From: Craterostigma plantagineum
Taxonomy: Eukaryota; Streptophyta; Magnoliopsida; Lamiales; Linderniaceae
DNA length: 64,000 nt
Assembly (NCBI GenBank): GCA_027422505.1
Contig: JAPQWV010001576.1
Span: 1-64,000, forward strand
Direction: 5' to 3'
Of the stretch, positions 49,467-61,348 are shown in pieces. The notes below the pieces were generated by a model. It saw nothing but the letters and a program-made list of their open reading frames with translations. It was not told the DNA's origin and made no database searches. The translations under genes were made by a program, and so were the position numbers. The stretch's first letter is position 1. Each line of letters begins with the position of its first letter.

Positions 49467-49685
49467 CTCGAGGAAGGGAAAACAATAGGGTTTTACCATA
49501 CGAGATATGGCGCATCTTAAATAATTTAAGAAATTCTATTCCAAAATAATAAGAATTTGTAATTTCACTTAAACGCCCAAACTTGTGATCAATTTAATCA
49601 AAGAAAGCAAACGATCGGCGCAATCAAACTTGCGAATTGGACAACGGAGGAAATAATAAAATTTTAAGATTATTGATTGTAGGGC

Positions 49686-49693
49686 TTTATATA
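49686..49693 (-). promoter_or_regulatory. ATG8 TATA box, distal copy
   Basis: Identical TATATAAA in copy two of the duplication, about 227 bases further upstream. Whether it is used is unknown. Confidence 0.55.
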
Positions 49694-49783
49694 CTCGAGG
49701 AAGGGAAAAACAATAGGGTTTTACCATACGAGATATGGCGCATCTTAAATAATTTAAGAAATTCTATTCCAAAATAATAAGAA

Positions 49784-50250
49784 CTAGTTTATTTTGCACA
49801 CCCTATGTGTGTGCCTGAAAATAAAACTTGATAATAGTGGGTGGTTATTGTTTTAATTTTAGTTGTAATATTTAGGTAGAATGAAATTGTTTGTTTTTTA
49901 ATTATTTTTTATAATTTACTTTGCCACATTTACTATGGATTTAATATTAATGATTATCAATGCCAAGAATAGTAATTGGGCTTAAAGTGGGCTGGCCGGA
50001 TAATTCATGAACAATTATTGGTGGTCATTAAATAGATGTAGGCCCCAAAACCTAGTTGAAATTCTCGTGTTGGAGTCCGCTTGTTATAATTTTCGGAATA
50101 CGACCATTATTAACCTATATAGCATTAGTGGGTGGTTTTACTTACAAAAGTAACTAACCAATTGGCTCAAATTTTTGGTGTAATTGATACACCAAATTGG
50201 CTCAAATTGACAGTTTTTAACTCCCCCTGACATTAATATAAGAGTATAGA
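49784..50250 (-). mobile_element. Non-autonomous Helitron, 467 bp, in ATG8 distal promoter
   Basis: On the minus strand it starts TCTATACTCTTATATTAATG after host A. It ends with a GCACACACATAGGGTGTGC hairpin, AAAATAAA and CTAG before host T. The unoccupied target survives in the neighbouring tandem copy at 49555/49556 (AAGAA then TTTGTAATTTC), so both ends and the lack of target duplication are seen directly. Confidence 0.95.
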
Positions 50251-50574
50251 TGTGTAATTTCACTTAAACGCCCAAACTTGTGATCAAATAACTCCTTTGT
50301 CGGAAAAAATATGGGTTTTTTTCGTTTCAGACGCTCTTTAAGTTTGGAAATAGAGTTTAGGCCCTGTCACTGTCGTATGAATTTCGGTATTAAGGACCCA
50401 CTATCTTTCAGCTTTAGAGAAAATGACCAAATACTACCAAAATACCCCTGCAAACATATATAATAAGAGGTACCCAAACCAGTTTTCTGTTACATCGTTA
50501 ACCATATTATTAAGTAAATAATTTTTTTCCTATAAAAAACGGTGCACAGATTCTGTTTTCTTTCGAACGATCCT

Positions 50575-51805
50575 CGAAACGAAACTCGATCTATCCACCA
50601 TGGTTTATCTCGATATTCAAGTCTCGAAATGTTCGATTTACGGATATATTTTTCGAACTTGACGCAAATAATAAAAACACGATGAAATCGAATCTCGATT
50701 CTGTCGAAATTGGAGATATTTTGTACAAATTCCAGAGACCCATAACCTGAACAAATCTTTGAAACACAGTAGTGATCCTATTATTCGTCGCTCATGGTTT
50801 GCCAAAATTTAAAATCGTCGAATTGTTGGCTAAACATTTGTTCCCGAAACGTGGTATAGATATGGCCATGCATTTGTCACCTTGAAATAGTAACTGGTAT
50901 TGGTGAGCTGACATATGGTATCTATACAGATTTATAGGTTGTAAGCTGAATTTGGTACCGAATTCCATTATCTGGTATCAGTACAACAGTGGAAATTCGA
51001 TCGGAACAATCGATCGTATATATCATTCCATCTGCACGAACACACATTCTGCACCAAACAAGTTGGGTGTGTCCTAGACGGTTTATCCTGTTATTCAGGT
51101 CTTGAATGTTCGATTTTACGGGTAAATTTTTCAAATTATATTGACGCAAATAATAAGAACACAGCGAAATTGAATACCGTTCGGTCGAAATTGAAGATAT
51201 TTTGTACAAATTCGAGAGACCCATATCCCGAACAAATTGCTGAAACACCGTATCGGCTCTATTGTTCGTCGCTCAAGGTTTGTCGAAATTTAAATACAAT
51301 CATCGGATTGTTGCCTAAACCACTGTTCCGGAAACGTGGTATGGACGGTCAAGCATCTGTCGTAGTAAACAGTTAATAGGTATTGAAAAACTCTCATTTG
51401 GTATAAGTTTTGATTTAAAAGTATCTGTAAGCTGTATTTAGTACCAAGTTTCTATTATGTGGTATCACTATAACAACGAAAACTCGATGGAAACAATACC
51501 GCATATATTATTTCCATCTGCACGAACATGCATCATGCACCAACTAAGTTGGGTGTGTCCTAGACGATTTATTACGTTATTGAGGTCTCGAAATGTTCGA
51601 TTTTACGGGTATATTTTTGGAATTATTTCGACGCAAATAATAAAAATGGATGAAATCGAATCCCAATTCGGTCAAAATTGAAGATACTTCATAAAAAATT
51701 CGAGAGACTCATATCCTGATCAAATCACCGAGACACCGTGTTGACTCTATTGTTCGTCGCTCAAGGTTGCCGAAATTTAAATACAATCGCCAGATTTTGC
51801 CTAAT
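50575..51805 (+). repeat. Tandem array of about 485-bp units (two full, one partial)
   Basis: The anchor GACGCAAATAATAA recurs at 50661, 51143 and 51630 (spacings 482 and 487). Each unit also has ATGTTCGATTTACGG-like, GAGACCCATA and ATTCGTCGCTCA blocks in order. The copies are diverged and contain no supported gene. They may be a local satellite-like array or duplicated remnants of an unrecognised element. Confidence 0.9.
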
Positions 51806-53690
51806 TTTCCTAATAAGAAAGTGGTACCAGTATGCTATTAATTATTATTATCTGTGTAACTTGTGTTATCCAATTTCAATAACTTAGGCGGGATCTCAGT
51901 ATTTGAGGCGGGAATTGCAATATTATGCAACAAGGGAGCTCCTCAAATAATGTGGTACATCCTCTAGTTAAGAGGTATAAAACGTGGCTTATTCGGTAAC
52001 CAAATCACTGATTTCAAATTACATTTTAAACTTACGGATTCAGGTTTAGGGTTTTAACGTCATGACTCCTAGGTATTTCTCGGAGGGTATGCTGATATTA
52101 TTAACGTCTTAATGTGATACGTATACAATGAACCTTGAGTAACAACATAAGGATAGGGTGTAATATATACATTCCAATGGAGGTGATCTTGATTACAATA
52201 CTAATGATATCAACATTGGACTACTAACCTCAATGTTCGTGTTTGGAAGACAATGCGAATTTGGCTTTTTTCTTGAAATTGAAACGTTTTCATGGTGAGT
52301 AAAACATTCTGCAAATAAAATAACACATGTATATATAAAAGATAACATTTTCCCTTAAGAATATTCTGGAATATTCTATATTGTCAAGGAATATTATCAC
52401 ATTACTTGCCCAATAATACCGAATGTCCGATATAAAAGAACTGTACAAATCGAATTTTTAACACTATTGTTGATATTGATACTGCATACTAGGTTTTTCA
52501 TACTACGTTACAATTTCATTAATTTCGCTCACAAATCCATTTTTTCGATTGCTTAGGGTTTTGGGGTCTCGAATGTTGAGTTTATGGTCTATTAAATGTT
52601 GTTGGTGCTTTAATGTTGAACTTTGAATACGTTTGTGATGGAATTCAATGTCTCATCAAAAGAAATACTAGTATATTTTGTGAAAGAAGAGCTATGTGTT
52701 TACATGACTTTTGATCTCAACTTCCACATGTTGATATCAACATTCACAAAACGTGTCTTTTAATGAATTTTGTGATTTAGCTTCATCATATCATCTATTT
52801 CCATGAATGTCAATCTTATACATCCCAATGAAATAAATTTATGAACGAAATTAATCGAAATAGTAATGTGGTATTGATTAGTTATTTTGTGGTTCTTGTA
52901 GCTATAAATTGTTATAAACCTTTGTTTATATTGTTAGTTTTTTTATCGTACATGTGATACTATTTGTAGCAATGTGGTAATATTAAGTTATTGTACTATT
53001 AGTATCTCTGACAATCTAGAACCTCCTAGAATGTTCTTAGTGATGTGTTACCCAGAATGCATGAAATGTTACTCAGAATAAATGAAGTGTTACCAACCAG
53101 CTTTTTAAATTGACAAACGTTCCAATATTTCCCATCAAAATTCTTCGTTATTCCATTATCAAACTAATAGCATCAACATTCGATCTTAGGTCACCAATAA
53201 AGTAGAAAGATCTGTTACAGAAACTGAAAATGTTTGGATCTTAGGTTGCATCAAAATTTGTCGTTATTCCATGAATAGCATCGATAATTATTGTCGATTA
53301 CTAAGACCCACACCCGAATTGGTGTGAATCCACATTATTCAGCATAAAAGTCGAGATATGTGTTTTTTACTTAATTTTTGAATTGGGTTTGAAGCATTAT
53401 TCCAACATAACATCGAAAATTTTCCTTGTTTATGAGGACCCATGAAAATTTGAGATCGATTTTACCTTTTTCGATTACTAACGTTGAAGATTTCTTCAAT
53501 TCCGGGGAGTTTTAGGTAACATACGAATTTTTATCTTTCTCTTGACACCTTAGTCACGTATCAGTTGCATGTAGTTATTATAGGACACAAACCGTTATTT
53601 ATTTTTATTAAGTGTTACACACGAGGCAAGACTTGGGCTTTTTAAATTAAATAGGGCCTTTTAAATTCTAATTTAATGTAACAGGGTTAA
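51806..53690. other. Intergenic A+T-rich region before Athila element
   Basis: No coding region is supported. Short phrases such as GATATCAACATT and GCATCAACATTC recur loosely, and single-copy A+T-rich sequence fills the rest. Confidence 0.5.
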
Positions 53691-55587
53691 TGATAAATGA
53701 AATTAAAATATATTCTATACCCCGTAAAAGCGTATTATCGGTTGTTATTTATATTAATTTCCTCGGATATCGTACGTATAACGTTTATATTGATCTTTGA
53801 CAGATATTCGAAAAAAGAACTACAACCGGGAATATTTCGGCTTGAAATAAAGACCACCGAACCGAATATCGGCCAAAGTCTAATTGGGCCAAAGAGGAAA
53901 TATCAGCCCAAAATAAAAGCCCAAGTGATGAATTAGAAAAAGAACAAAGAATAAAAGAATAATAGGGGCATATTTTCGTTGGCAGCTTCTTCTTCAAACA
54001 AGATTTGAAGATCTTGAATATCTCGGCATAGGTTGAAAAAAAGAGATCACAAGCCGTCTGAGGAGACTAAGGAAGATTATGTCTGTATCTTCATCGTCTA
54101 TAAAAGGAGAGGAGGTAATCGGCCTATCGCAGCATTGAACACCATCGCAGACCAAGAACCCATCTAAGCCACCTCACACACCAAGAATTCGACACCATCG
54201 ACCTTTCCACTCTCCTAACACCAAACACTCACCTCAAAAAACACCTCTCAACCATCGAACTCTCTGCTCAACAAAACCAAGCACCCACCTCAATCAAGGA
54301 AACACACGCCAAACTTCTCACCATCAACCATCCATTTTTCAACCACCGTTCCAGCCACATCAAACCCACCTCAAAGCACGCAGCTCCCGGTTCAGATTCG
54401 CACTCCAAGTTGTTGCTGCCACATACCTCCTCTGAGCGACGTGAAGCATCTACGAGCATACACGGCTGAGGAGAGATAGAGTTCACTGCTCCGGGGGGCT
54501 ATTCTCGCTGAGGGACAACAGAAGAAGTTGAAACGGCAGCTGAAAACCGCAGCCATCTTTGGTCGCTCGCCACCCGCTCGCCACCCGCTCGATAAAATCA
54601 CTCAGAGACGTACGCACGTAGGGCAGCAGGGAACTGGAGCTTGCGCAGCGCAGACACGCAGTTGAGGGTAGAGGTACGCACACGGCTGAGAAGAGACGTG
54701 AGGGCAGAATCTATTTGCGACGGAAGGCATTGACGGAGCGCGACGTTATCGGAGCTAAAAATCAGGGAAGAAATTATGTTTTTCGTCTTTGATATTCTCG
54801 TCTTCTCTTGTTTCCGTCGTAAATATGAGTAGCTAATTATTTTATGTGCGTGGGATGAGATGAACGCTAGGTAGAATTTATTGGACGTAAAATACTCGTG
54901 AACATTAAATGTTGGCTATTTATCATTTATGATATTGTTTTTCAAATTAATATGTCTATGTGTTGATTTGAATATCACTTCAATATGTCTATGTGTTGAT
55001 GTGATTTTGTGGTAATATCGTTTTAGGGCGACAGCTAGAAAAACGATTAGCCCTTTCATAAATGATAGGAGTTCGATTATAGGGCGACAGCAAATAATCG
55101 ATCCTCGTTTAGGTAAATTAATATATATTCTCACAACCGTATAGGGCGACAGCAAATTCGGACGTGAGTAGGAATTACCGCGACTTAGTCATATATTTGT
55201 GTTAACAATAATTTACGGCCTCGTCAATGATACCTAGCGGGATTCGAAATCCCGAGCACATTTGTTTTATTTAAAAGTTATTTTTAAATATTTAAGTTGT
55301 GTTTAAAGCTGTTGGTTTTGCTAGGTTAAGTTTTTTAGAATTTATTTTATAAATCAAACTACAATTAAAAAAATATTTATTTAGGCTAAATATTGAAATG
55401 ATAGGTTACTACTAGTACTCATTTATTCCTCGTGTTCGATACTCGGATATTCGCTATAGCTATTCTACAAACGATAGGTACACTGCCTGTCGCGCGTGGT
55501 GCTAGTTATAATATATTCATTTTAATTATTACTTGACGTACTCGCACGAATTGTTATTCAATATATTAAAGTACACGCACGCGATCA
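53691..55587 (+). repeat. 5' LTR of Athila element
   Basis: About 1,897 bp from TGATAAATG to GCGATCA. It has a TATAAAAG box at 54099-54106. The right end is set by TCA just before the primer site and is probably within a few bases. A motif AGGGCGACAGC recurs at 55026, 55082 and 55143. Confidence 0.8.
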
Positions 55588-55593
55588 AGTTTT

Positions 55594-55610
55594 TGGCGCG
55601 TTGCCGGGGA
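55594..55610 (+). promoter_or_regulatory. Primer binding site of Athila element
   Basis: TGGCGCGTTGCCGGGGA matches the reverse complement of the plant tRNA-Asp 3' end except for one C missing from the CC pair, consistent with the one-base losses elsewhere. Confidence 0.85.
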
Positions 55611-55777
55611 GTAAATTGATATTAGGAACACCCTAGTTCGGTAATTTAGCTATTTTATTTTACATTTTCTCAGTTTTTCGTTAATTGTGTTTCCTACATC
55701 ATTATTATTATCGTTACCTTTGTCTAGTTCTTCGCTAAATTTCGCTTTCACTCATTGAAGGTACTGTGTGACAGTGG

Positions 55778-57611
55778 ATGACCAGAAGCCACCCATCAGG
55801 TCCCATTGTTGAAGGAGATCCAGATTTCGAGCGGAAGTTACGAAGGCAGCTCAGATACAATAGGGAAGGCACGGCTAGTAGTTATCAGGAAGCGCTGGTT
55901 AGTTATTCAGAGGACAACTCCCAGGAGTCTGCTGAAAATTCTCGAACAGAGACGTCCAAAGACAATCGAGAGATAGAAGTCGAGATGGCAGACCGAAGAG
56001 TACCGACCCACCAAGACCAAGAAGAGGAACAATCTTTACAAGATCTACTTAAGAACGCCTCCCTCGGCGGTACAGAATCGGCGATTGTTATTCCTCCGAT
56101 CGCGAACAATGATTTTGAGCTGAAGCATGCCTGACTTCAGATGATCTTTCAGACGGCTCGGTTTGAGGGGAATCCTGATGATGATCCGTACTCCCACCTG
56201 AAGGCATTCCTGACAGTAACAGACACCATCAAGATCAATGGGGTCCCGAGTGACGCGATTAAGCTAATGTTGTTTCCATTTTCACTCAAGTACAGGGCTA
56301 AGGACTGGTTGGAGATGCTACCGCCCAGATCAATCACTACTTGGGAAGAACTGAGAGCCGCGTTCATCGGCCATTACTTCCCATTGTCAAAGGTGCTAAG
56401 GTTGAAGACGCAGATTTCCCTTTTCCATCAGAAGGACTCAGAGAACCTTTACGAGGTGTGAGAGAGATACAAGTCACTGTTGAAGAAATGCCCGCAACAT
56501 GGGATGTCGAAGGCCGCCATAATCAATCGATTTCACGAGGGCCTCAACGATCAGACAGTTCACATGCTAGACGGAGCTGCGGGAGGAGGGCTCGTGAAGC
56601 TCAATGCCACAGACGCTTGGAACCTAATCGAAGACTACTCAAGGAACAGCTTCATGCGCGGCAATACGAGGATAAAGACTCCAGGAGTATTTGGGGTGAG
56701 CGAGGAGACAGCCACAAATGCCAAGTTCGAGGCGCTCCAGCAACAGATCGCGGCAACCAACTCTCAACTTCAGACGGTCATTATCACACTACTACCAAAG
56801 ACCGGGCAAGCACAACCTGTGAATGCCGTGATGACACCCATAGCCACCACACCACCTCAGCGTAAGCCATACATACCCAGTGCGGGATTTGTGGCGCAGC
56901 CCACGAGACCTCAGAGTGCCAAGTCGGACAATCACTGGAGCACGTGGACTACATGGGGAATTACCAAGGCCAGCGGAGTTACCAGCCTCGAGCGCATCCC
57001 AATTTGGCATATGGAAATCAAAACCACCACGGGCATGGGCCACCAGGATTCCAACCCATACCTTCTGGTTTCCAAGGCGGAGCACCACATCAGTATCAGA
57101 ACGCATCTGCGGGGTCGGGATCCAATGACATGGGGAGATGAAGGATATGATGAAGGTACTCCTCACGAACTTCAACAACACCACTCAAGCCCACGAGAGT
57201 CGAATGACAAAGATGGAGGAATATATGGAAGCCAATAACTTACGTGCTCAGAACACAGATGCCTCGATTAAAAAGTTGGAGCAGCAAGTGGGTCAGATGG
57301 CGAAGCAATTGGCGGGGCGAAACCAAGGAACACTTCCAAGTTACACCGAGCCAAACCCTAAGGAGTATTGCAAGGCGGTTACCCTGAGAAATGGAAGAGA
57401 GTTGCAAGAGGTACCTCCCAAAAAGAAAGCAAATGATAGAGCTGAGGTCGAGGTCCACGACGAGCCAGAACTGGAGGTAAGCAAAGACGACGATGTCAAA
57501 AAGGCCGAAGCTGAGAAGGAGGAAGTCGAGCCTCAAAAAGAAAAGGCAAAGGAGATTGAGCGACCACTGGTGAAGCCGTACCAGCCGAAGATCCCTACCC
57601 AGCTCGATTGA
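55778..57611 (+). CDS. Gag region of Athila element
   Basis: The N-terminal part (55778-56134) is acidic and polar. The Gag domain follows in another frame from 56141, with FQTARFEGNPDDDPYSHLKA, KLMLFPFSLKYRAKDWL, TWEELRAAFIGHYFP and a frame change near 56460 into CPQHGMS..IINRFHEGL and AWNLIEDYSRNS. The C-terminal part (57138-57611) is a charged coiled-coil-like stretch with MTKMEEYMEANN and KAVTLRNGRELQEV. Several one-base shifts are present. It forms the virus-like particle. Confidence 0.85.
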
Positions 57612-58264
57612 AGAAAGACAAAGACGAGGCGCAGTTCGGTAAATTTATGAACATGTGTAAAGAATTACATATTAATTTACCGTTTGTTGAGGCTATTACG
57701 CAGATGCCTAGCTTTGCCAAGTTCTTGAAGGACCTATTGACGAACAGGAGGAAGCTCGAACATGTTTCCACGGTATGTCTACGAGGGGAATGCTCGGCGG
57801 TACTTCAGAACAAGATGCCGAAGAAGCTCAAAGACCCAGGGAGTTTTACGATTCCCTGTCTTATAGGAGACTTAGTTGTTGAACGTGCTGTAGCTGATCT
57901 AGGAGCTAGCATAAATTTAATGACATATTCCATGTTTAAGCGCTTAGGCTTAGGTGAACCACGACCTACTAGGATGAGCCTTCAATTAGCTGATCGATCG
58001 TTAAAATACCCCAGAGGAGTGATTGAGGATGTCCTAGTTAAGGTAGGTAAATTCGTGATTCCTGCCGATTTTGTTATCTTAGATATGGAGGAGGATGATA
58101 ACGTCCCGTTGATCCTGGGAAGACCATTCTTAGCTACAGGCGAAACTATGATAGATGTTAGGAATGGGACGTTGACTCTGACAGTAGATGGCGAGAAAGT
58201 TACGTTCCATATGGCTGAATCGATGAGAAAAGTAATGAGCGTGATGATAAATGTTATTATTTAG
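57608..58264 (+). CDS. Aspartic protease of Athila element
   Basis: An intact 218-residue frame with FTIPCLIGDLVVERAVADLGASINLM, where the active-site Asp sits in DLGAS as in Athila proteases. VPLILGRPFLATGETMIDV follows, the flap and second hydrophobic-hydrophobic-G region. It would cleave Gag-Pol. Confidence 0.88.
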   Translation: MKKDKDEAQFGKFMNMCKELHINLPFVEAITQMPSFAKFLKDLLTNRRKLEHVSTVCLRGECSAVLQNKMPKKLKDPGSFTIPCLIGDLVVERAVADLGASINLMTYSMFKRLGLGEPRPTRMSLQLADRSLKYPRGVIEDVLVKVGKFVIPADFVILDMEEDDNVPLILGRPFLATGETMIDVRNGTLTLTVDGEKVTFHMAESMRKVMSVMINVII

Positions 58265-58289
58265 ATACCTTTGAGCACGATTTTCTCTT

Positions 58290-61200
58290 TTCTGTGCAAG
58301 GTCTATCACAGGTGTTAAGCGAGGAGGACACCAGAATGATTATGACAATCGATGAGTGTGGGGAGGAAGTTGACGAGCCCATCATAGCTATCGACGAGAG
58401 TAGTGAAGAAGACAAGGAAAAGAGCTCGGTCGAGGAGCCACCGGTCCTAGAGTTGAAGCCGCTGCCCGACCACCTCGAGTATGCTTTCCTTGGCAGCAAC
58501 GGAGGGCTACCAGTCATCATCTCATCGAGCCTCGACGGCAGACAGAAAAGTCAGCTCTTGGACGTGTTGAGAGCCCATAAGAAGGCGATAGCGTGGAAGC
58601 TTCCGACATCAGAGGAATCAGTCCTAGTTATTGTACGCACAAGATTTTGATGGAGGACGAGTTCAAGCCGGTCGCCCAACGTCAAAGGCGACTTAACCCC
58701 AACATGAAGGATGTCGTGAAGAAAGAGGTGATTAAGTTGCTTGACGCAGGGATGATTTACCCCATTTCAGATAGTGCTTGGGTAAGTCCGGTCCAAGTGG
58801 TCCCAAAGAAGGGAGGTATGACGGTCGTCACCAATGACAAGAACGAGTTGATTCCAACAAGAACAATAACTGGCTGGCGTGTGTGCATCGACTATAGAAA
58901 ATTGAATGACGCCACGAGAAAGGACCATTTTCCCTTACCGTTTATCGACCAAATGCTTGAAAAATTATCTGGTCATTCATTTTATTGTTTTCTCGATGGT
59001 TTGTCAGGGTATTTGCAGATCCCTATAGCGCCTGAGGACCAAGAGAAGACCACATTCACTTGCCCGTTCGGTACGTTCGCACCGGAGGATGCCATTCGGT
59101 CTATGCAATGCCCCAGCCACCTTCCAGCGATGTATGATAGCGATATTGGACGAGTTGGTAGGTGAGGTAATGGAGGTGTTTATGGATGATTTTTCTGTTT
59201 TTGGTTCGTCGTTTAATGTGTGTCTATCTAATTTGAAGCTTGTACTCGCACGTTGCGAGGAAACGAACTTGGCGCTCAATTGGGAAAAGTGTCACTTCAT
59301 GGTTCGAGAGGGCATAGTTCTTGGCCATAAGATTTCCTCTAAAGGAATCGAAGTGGACCGAGCTAAGTTAGAAACTATAGAAAAGTTGCCCATTCCCTCG
59401 AATGTGAAATCAATTAGGAGTTTTCTAGGTCATGCTGGTCTTTATCGTCGATTTATTAAGGATTTTTCTAAGATTGCACGACCTATGACTAGACTACTCG
59501 AGAAAGATGCTCCATTTGACTTTAGTAATGAGTGCTTGCATGCGTTCAATTTACTGAAAGAGCGACTTATCACAGCACCTATTATGGTCGCCCCCGACTG
59601 GGGGCTGCCCTTTGAACTAATGTGCGATGCTAGTGATTATGCAGTTGGTGCCGTGTTAGGGCAGCGCAAGGACAACCACTTCAGGCCGATTTACTACGCC
59701 AGTAAGATGCTCGACGCAGCTCAAGCCAACTACACGACCACTGAAAAGGAGCTTTTAGCTGTCGTGTTCGCCTTCGATAAATTCAGGTCATACCTTATTT
59801 TATCGAAAGTTATTGTTTTCACTGACCACTCGGCCCTTAAGTATTTACTAGCAAAGCCGGACGCCAAGCCTCGGCTAATTAGATGGATCTTACTCCTTCA
59901 AGAGTTCGATATAGAGATCCGAGACAAGAAGGGTGCAGAGAATCTGGCGGTGGATCACCTCTCTCGACTAGAGGAGTCCGAAATCCACAACAAGGACAAC
60001 AAATCAATTCAGGACACGTTCCCAGACGAGCACTTGTACGCAATACAAGTGGTAAGTGACGATATTCCTTGGTTTGCAGATTATGCCATTTACCTTGTCG
60101 CGAGGGTCCTCCCAAATGGGCAAGTCAGCAAAAGAAGAAATTCTTTTCTGACTTGAAGTATTACTTTTGGGAAGATCCGTATCTTTTCAGGCGATGTGCA
60201 GACCAGGTGATACGACGATGTGTTGCTTCCCCCGAGACGACGAAGATTCTAGAGCATTGCCACGGCGGACCAACCGGAGGGCATTATGCAGCTAATTGAA
60301 CCGCCCAAAAGGTACTTGAATGTGGCTTCTATTGGCCAACGATTTTTAAGGATGCTAATATGTACGTCAACACATGTGACCAATGTCAACGAGCAGGTAA
60401 CATTTCTAAATGCGATGAATGCCTCAGAACTTTATTTTAGTCTGCGAAGTGTTCGATGTTTGGGGCATAGACTTTATGGTCATTTCCAAGTTCGTACAAC
60501 AACAAATATATAATTGTGGCCGTTGACTATGTATCCAAGTGGGCGGAAGCGCAAGCGTTACCCACGAACGATGCTAGAGTTGTTAGATTTCTACGAGCAT
60601 TGTTTTCACGGTTCGGGTCACCTAAATGTATTATTAGTGATAGGGGTACTCATTTTTCCAACACCCAATTCGCACGTACATTAGAAAGATATGGTGTTAA
60701 GCATAGCATTTCTACTCCTTATCACCCACAATCAAGTGGTCAAGTAGAAGTAGTGAATCGTGAGTTAAAGCACATTCTAGAGAAAACCATAGATGAGAAT
60801 CGTCGGGAATGGGCGAATAAGCTTAACGACGCACTTTGGGCCTATAGGACTGCATATAAGACACCAATAGGCACTACCCCTTATCGACTAGTTTTACGGA
60901 AAGGCATGTCACCTTCCTGTCGAACTAGAACATAAAGCCTACTGGGCGATAAAGTCTCTAAACCTCGATTTGGTGCAAGCCGGTGAAAAACGTAAGCTCC
61001 AGATCAATGAGGTTGATGAATGGCGTTTGTCGGCATACGACAACGCAAAAATGTATAGGAACGCTCAAAAGCGTATCACGATAAGAAGGTCAAGCAACAT
61101 AGAGATTTCAAGAGGGGGATCAAGTCCTCCTCTTCAATTCTCGACTAAGACTTTCTCCTGGAAAGCTACGATCTCGTTGGTCTGGACCTTTTACAGTTAC

Positions 61201-61348
61201 TCGTGTTTTTCCCTATGGTACTGTCGAAATTTCAAATGTTGAGCAGGGAAATTTCAAAGTTAATGGCCATCGACTGAAGCATTATTACGGAGGAGGAGCA
61301 GACACAGGCACAAAGGAGGTCATGTACCTCGATTTCAAGCTATCGTAG
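58290..61348 (+). CDS. Pol of Athila element: RT, RNase H, integrase
   Basis: Reverse transcriptase runs from about 58640 to 59480 with [20 protein letters not shown], then [11 protein letters not shown] and catalytic FMDDFS near 59178 (F in place of the usual Y). RNase H (59580-59990) is well kept: [28 protein letters not shown] and [11 protein letters not shown]. Integrase begins with an HHCC zinc-binding block (about 60270-60430 across a frame change), then [10 protein letters not shown] and [16 protein letters not shown] near 60630-60760, so the D,D-35-E residues are present. The C-terminus reaches HRLKHYYGG with a stop near 61346. At least six one-base shifts interrupt the frame. Confidence 0.9.

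Larger units (their letters stand above)
49363..50286. repeat. 227-bp tandem duplication of ATG8 promoter/5' UTR, second copy split by a Helitron
   Basis: Copy one is 49363-49589 and copy two is 49590-49783 plus 50251-50286. The copies are almost identical (one A-run length change and a single base near the insertion). The unit starts 3 bases from the ATG8 ATG and includes the TATA box, so the core promoter exists twice in direct orientation. Confidence 0.95.
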
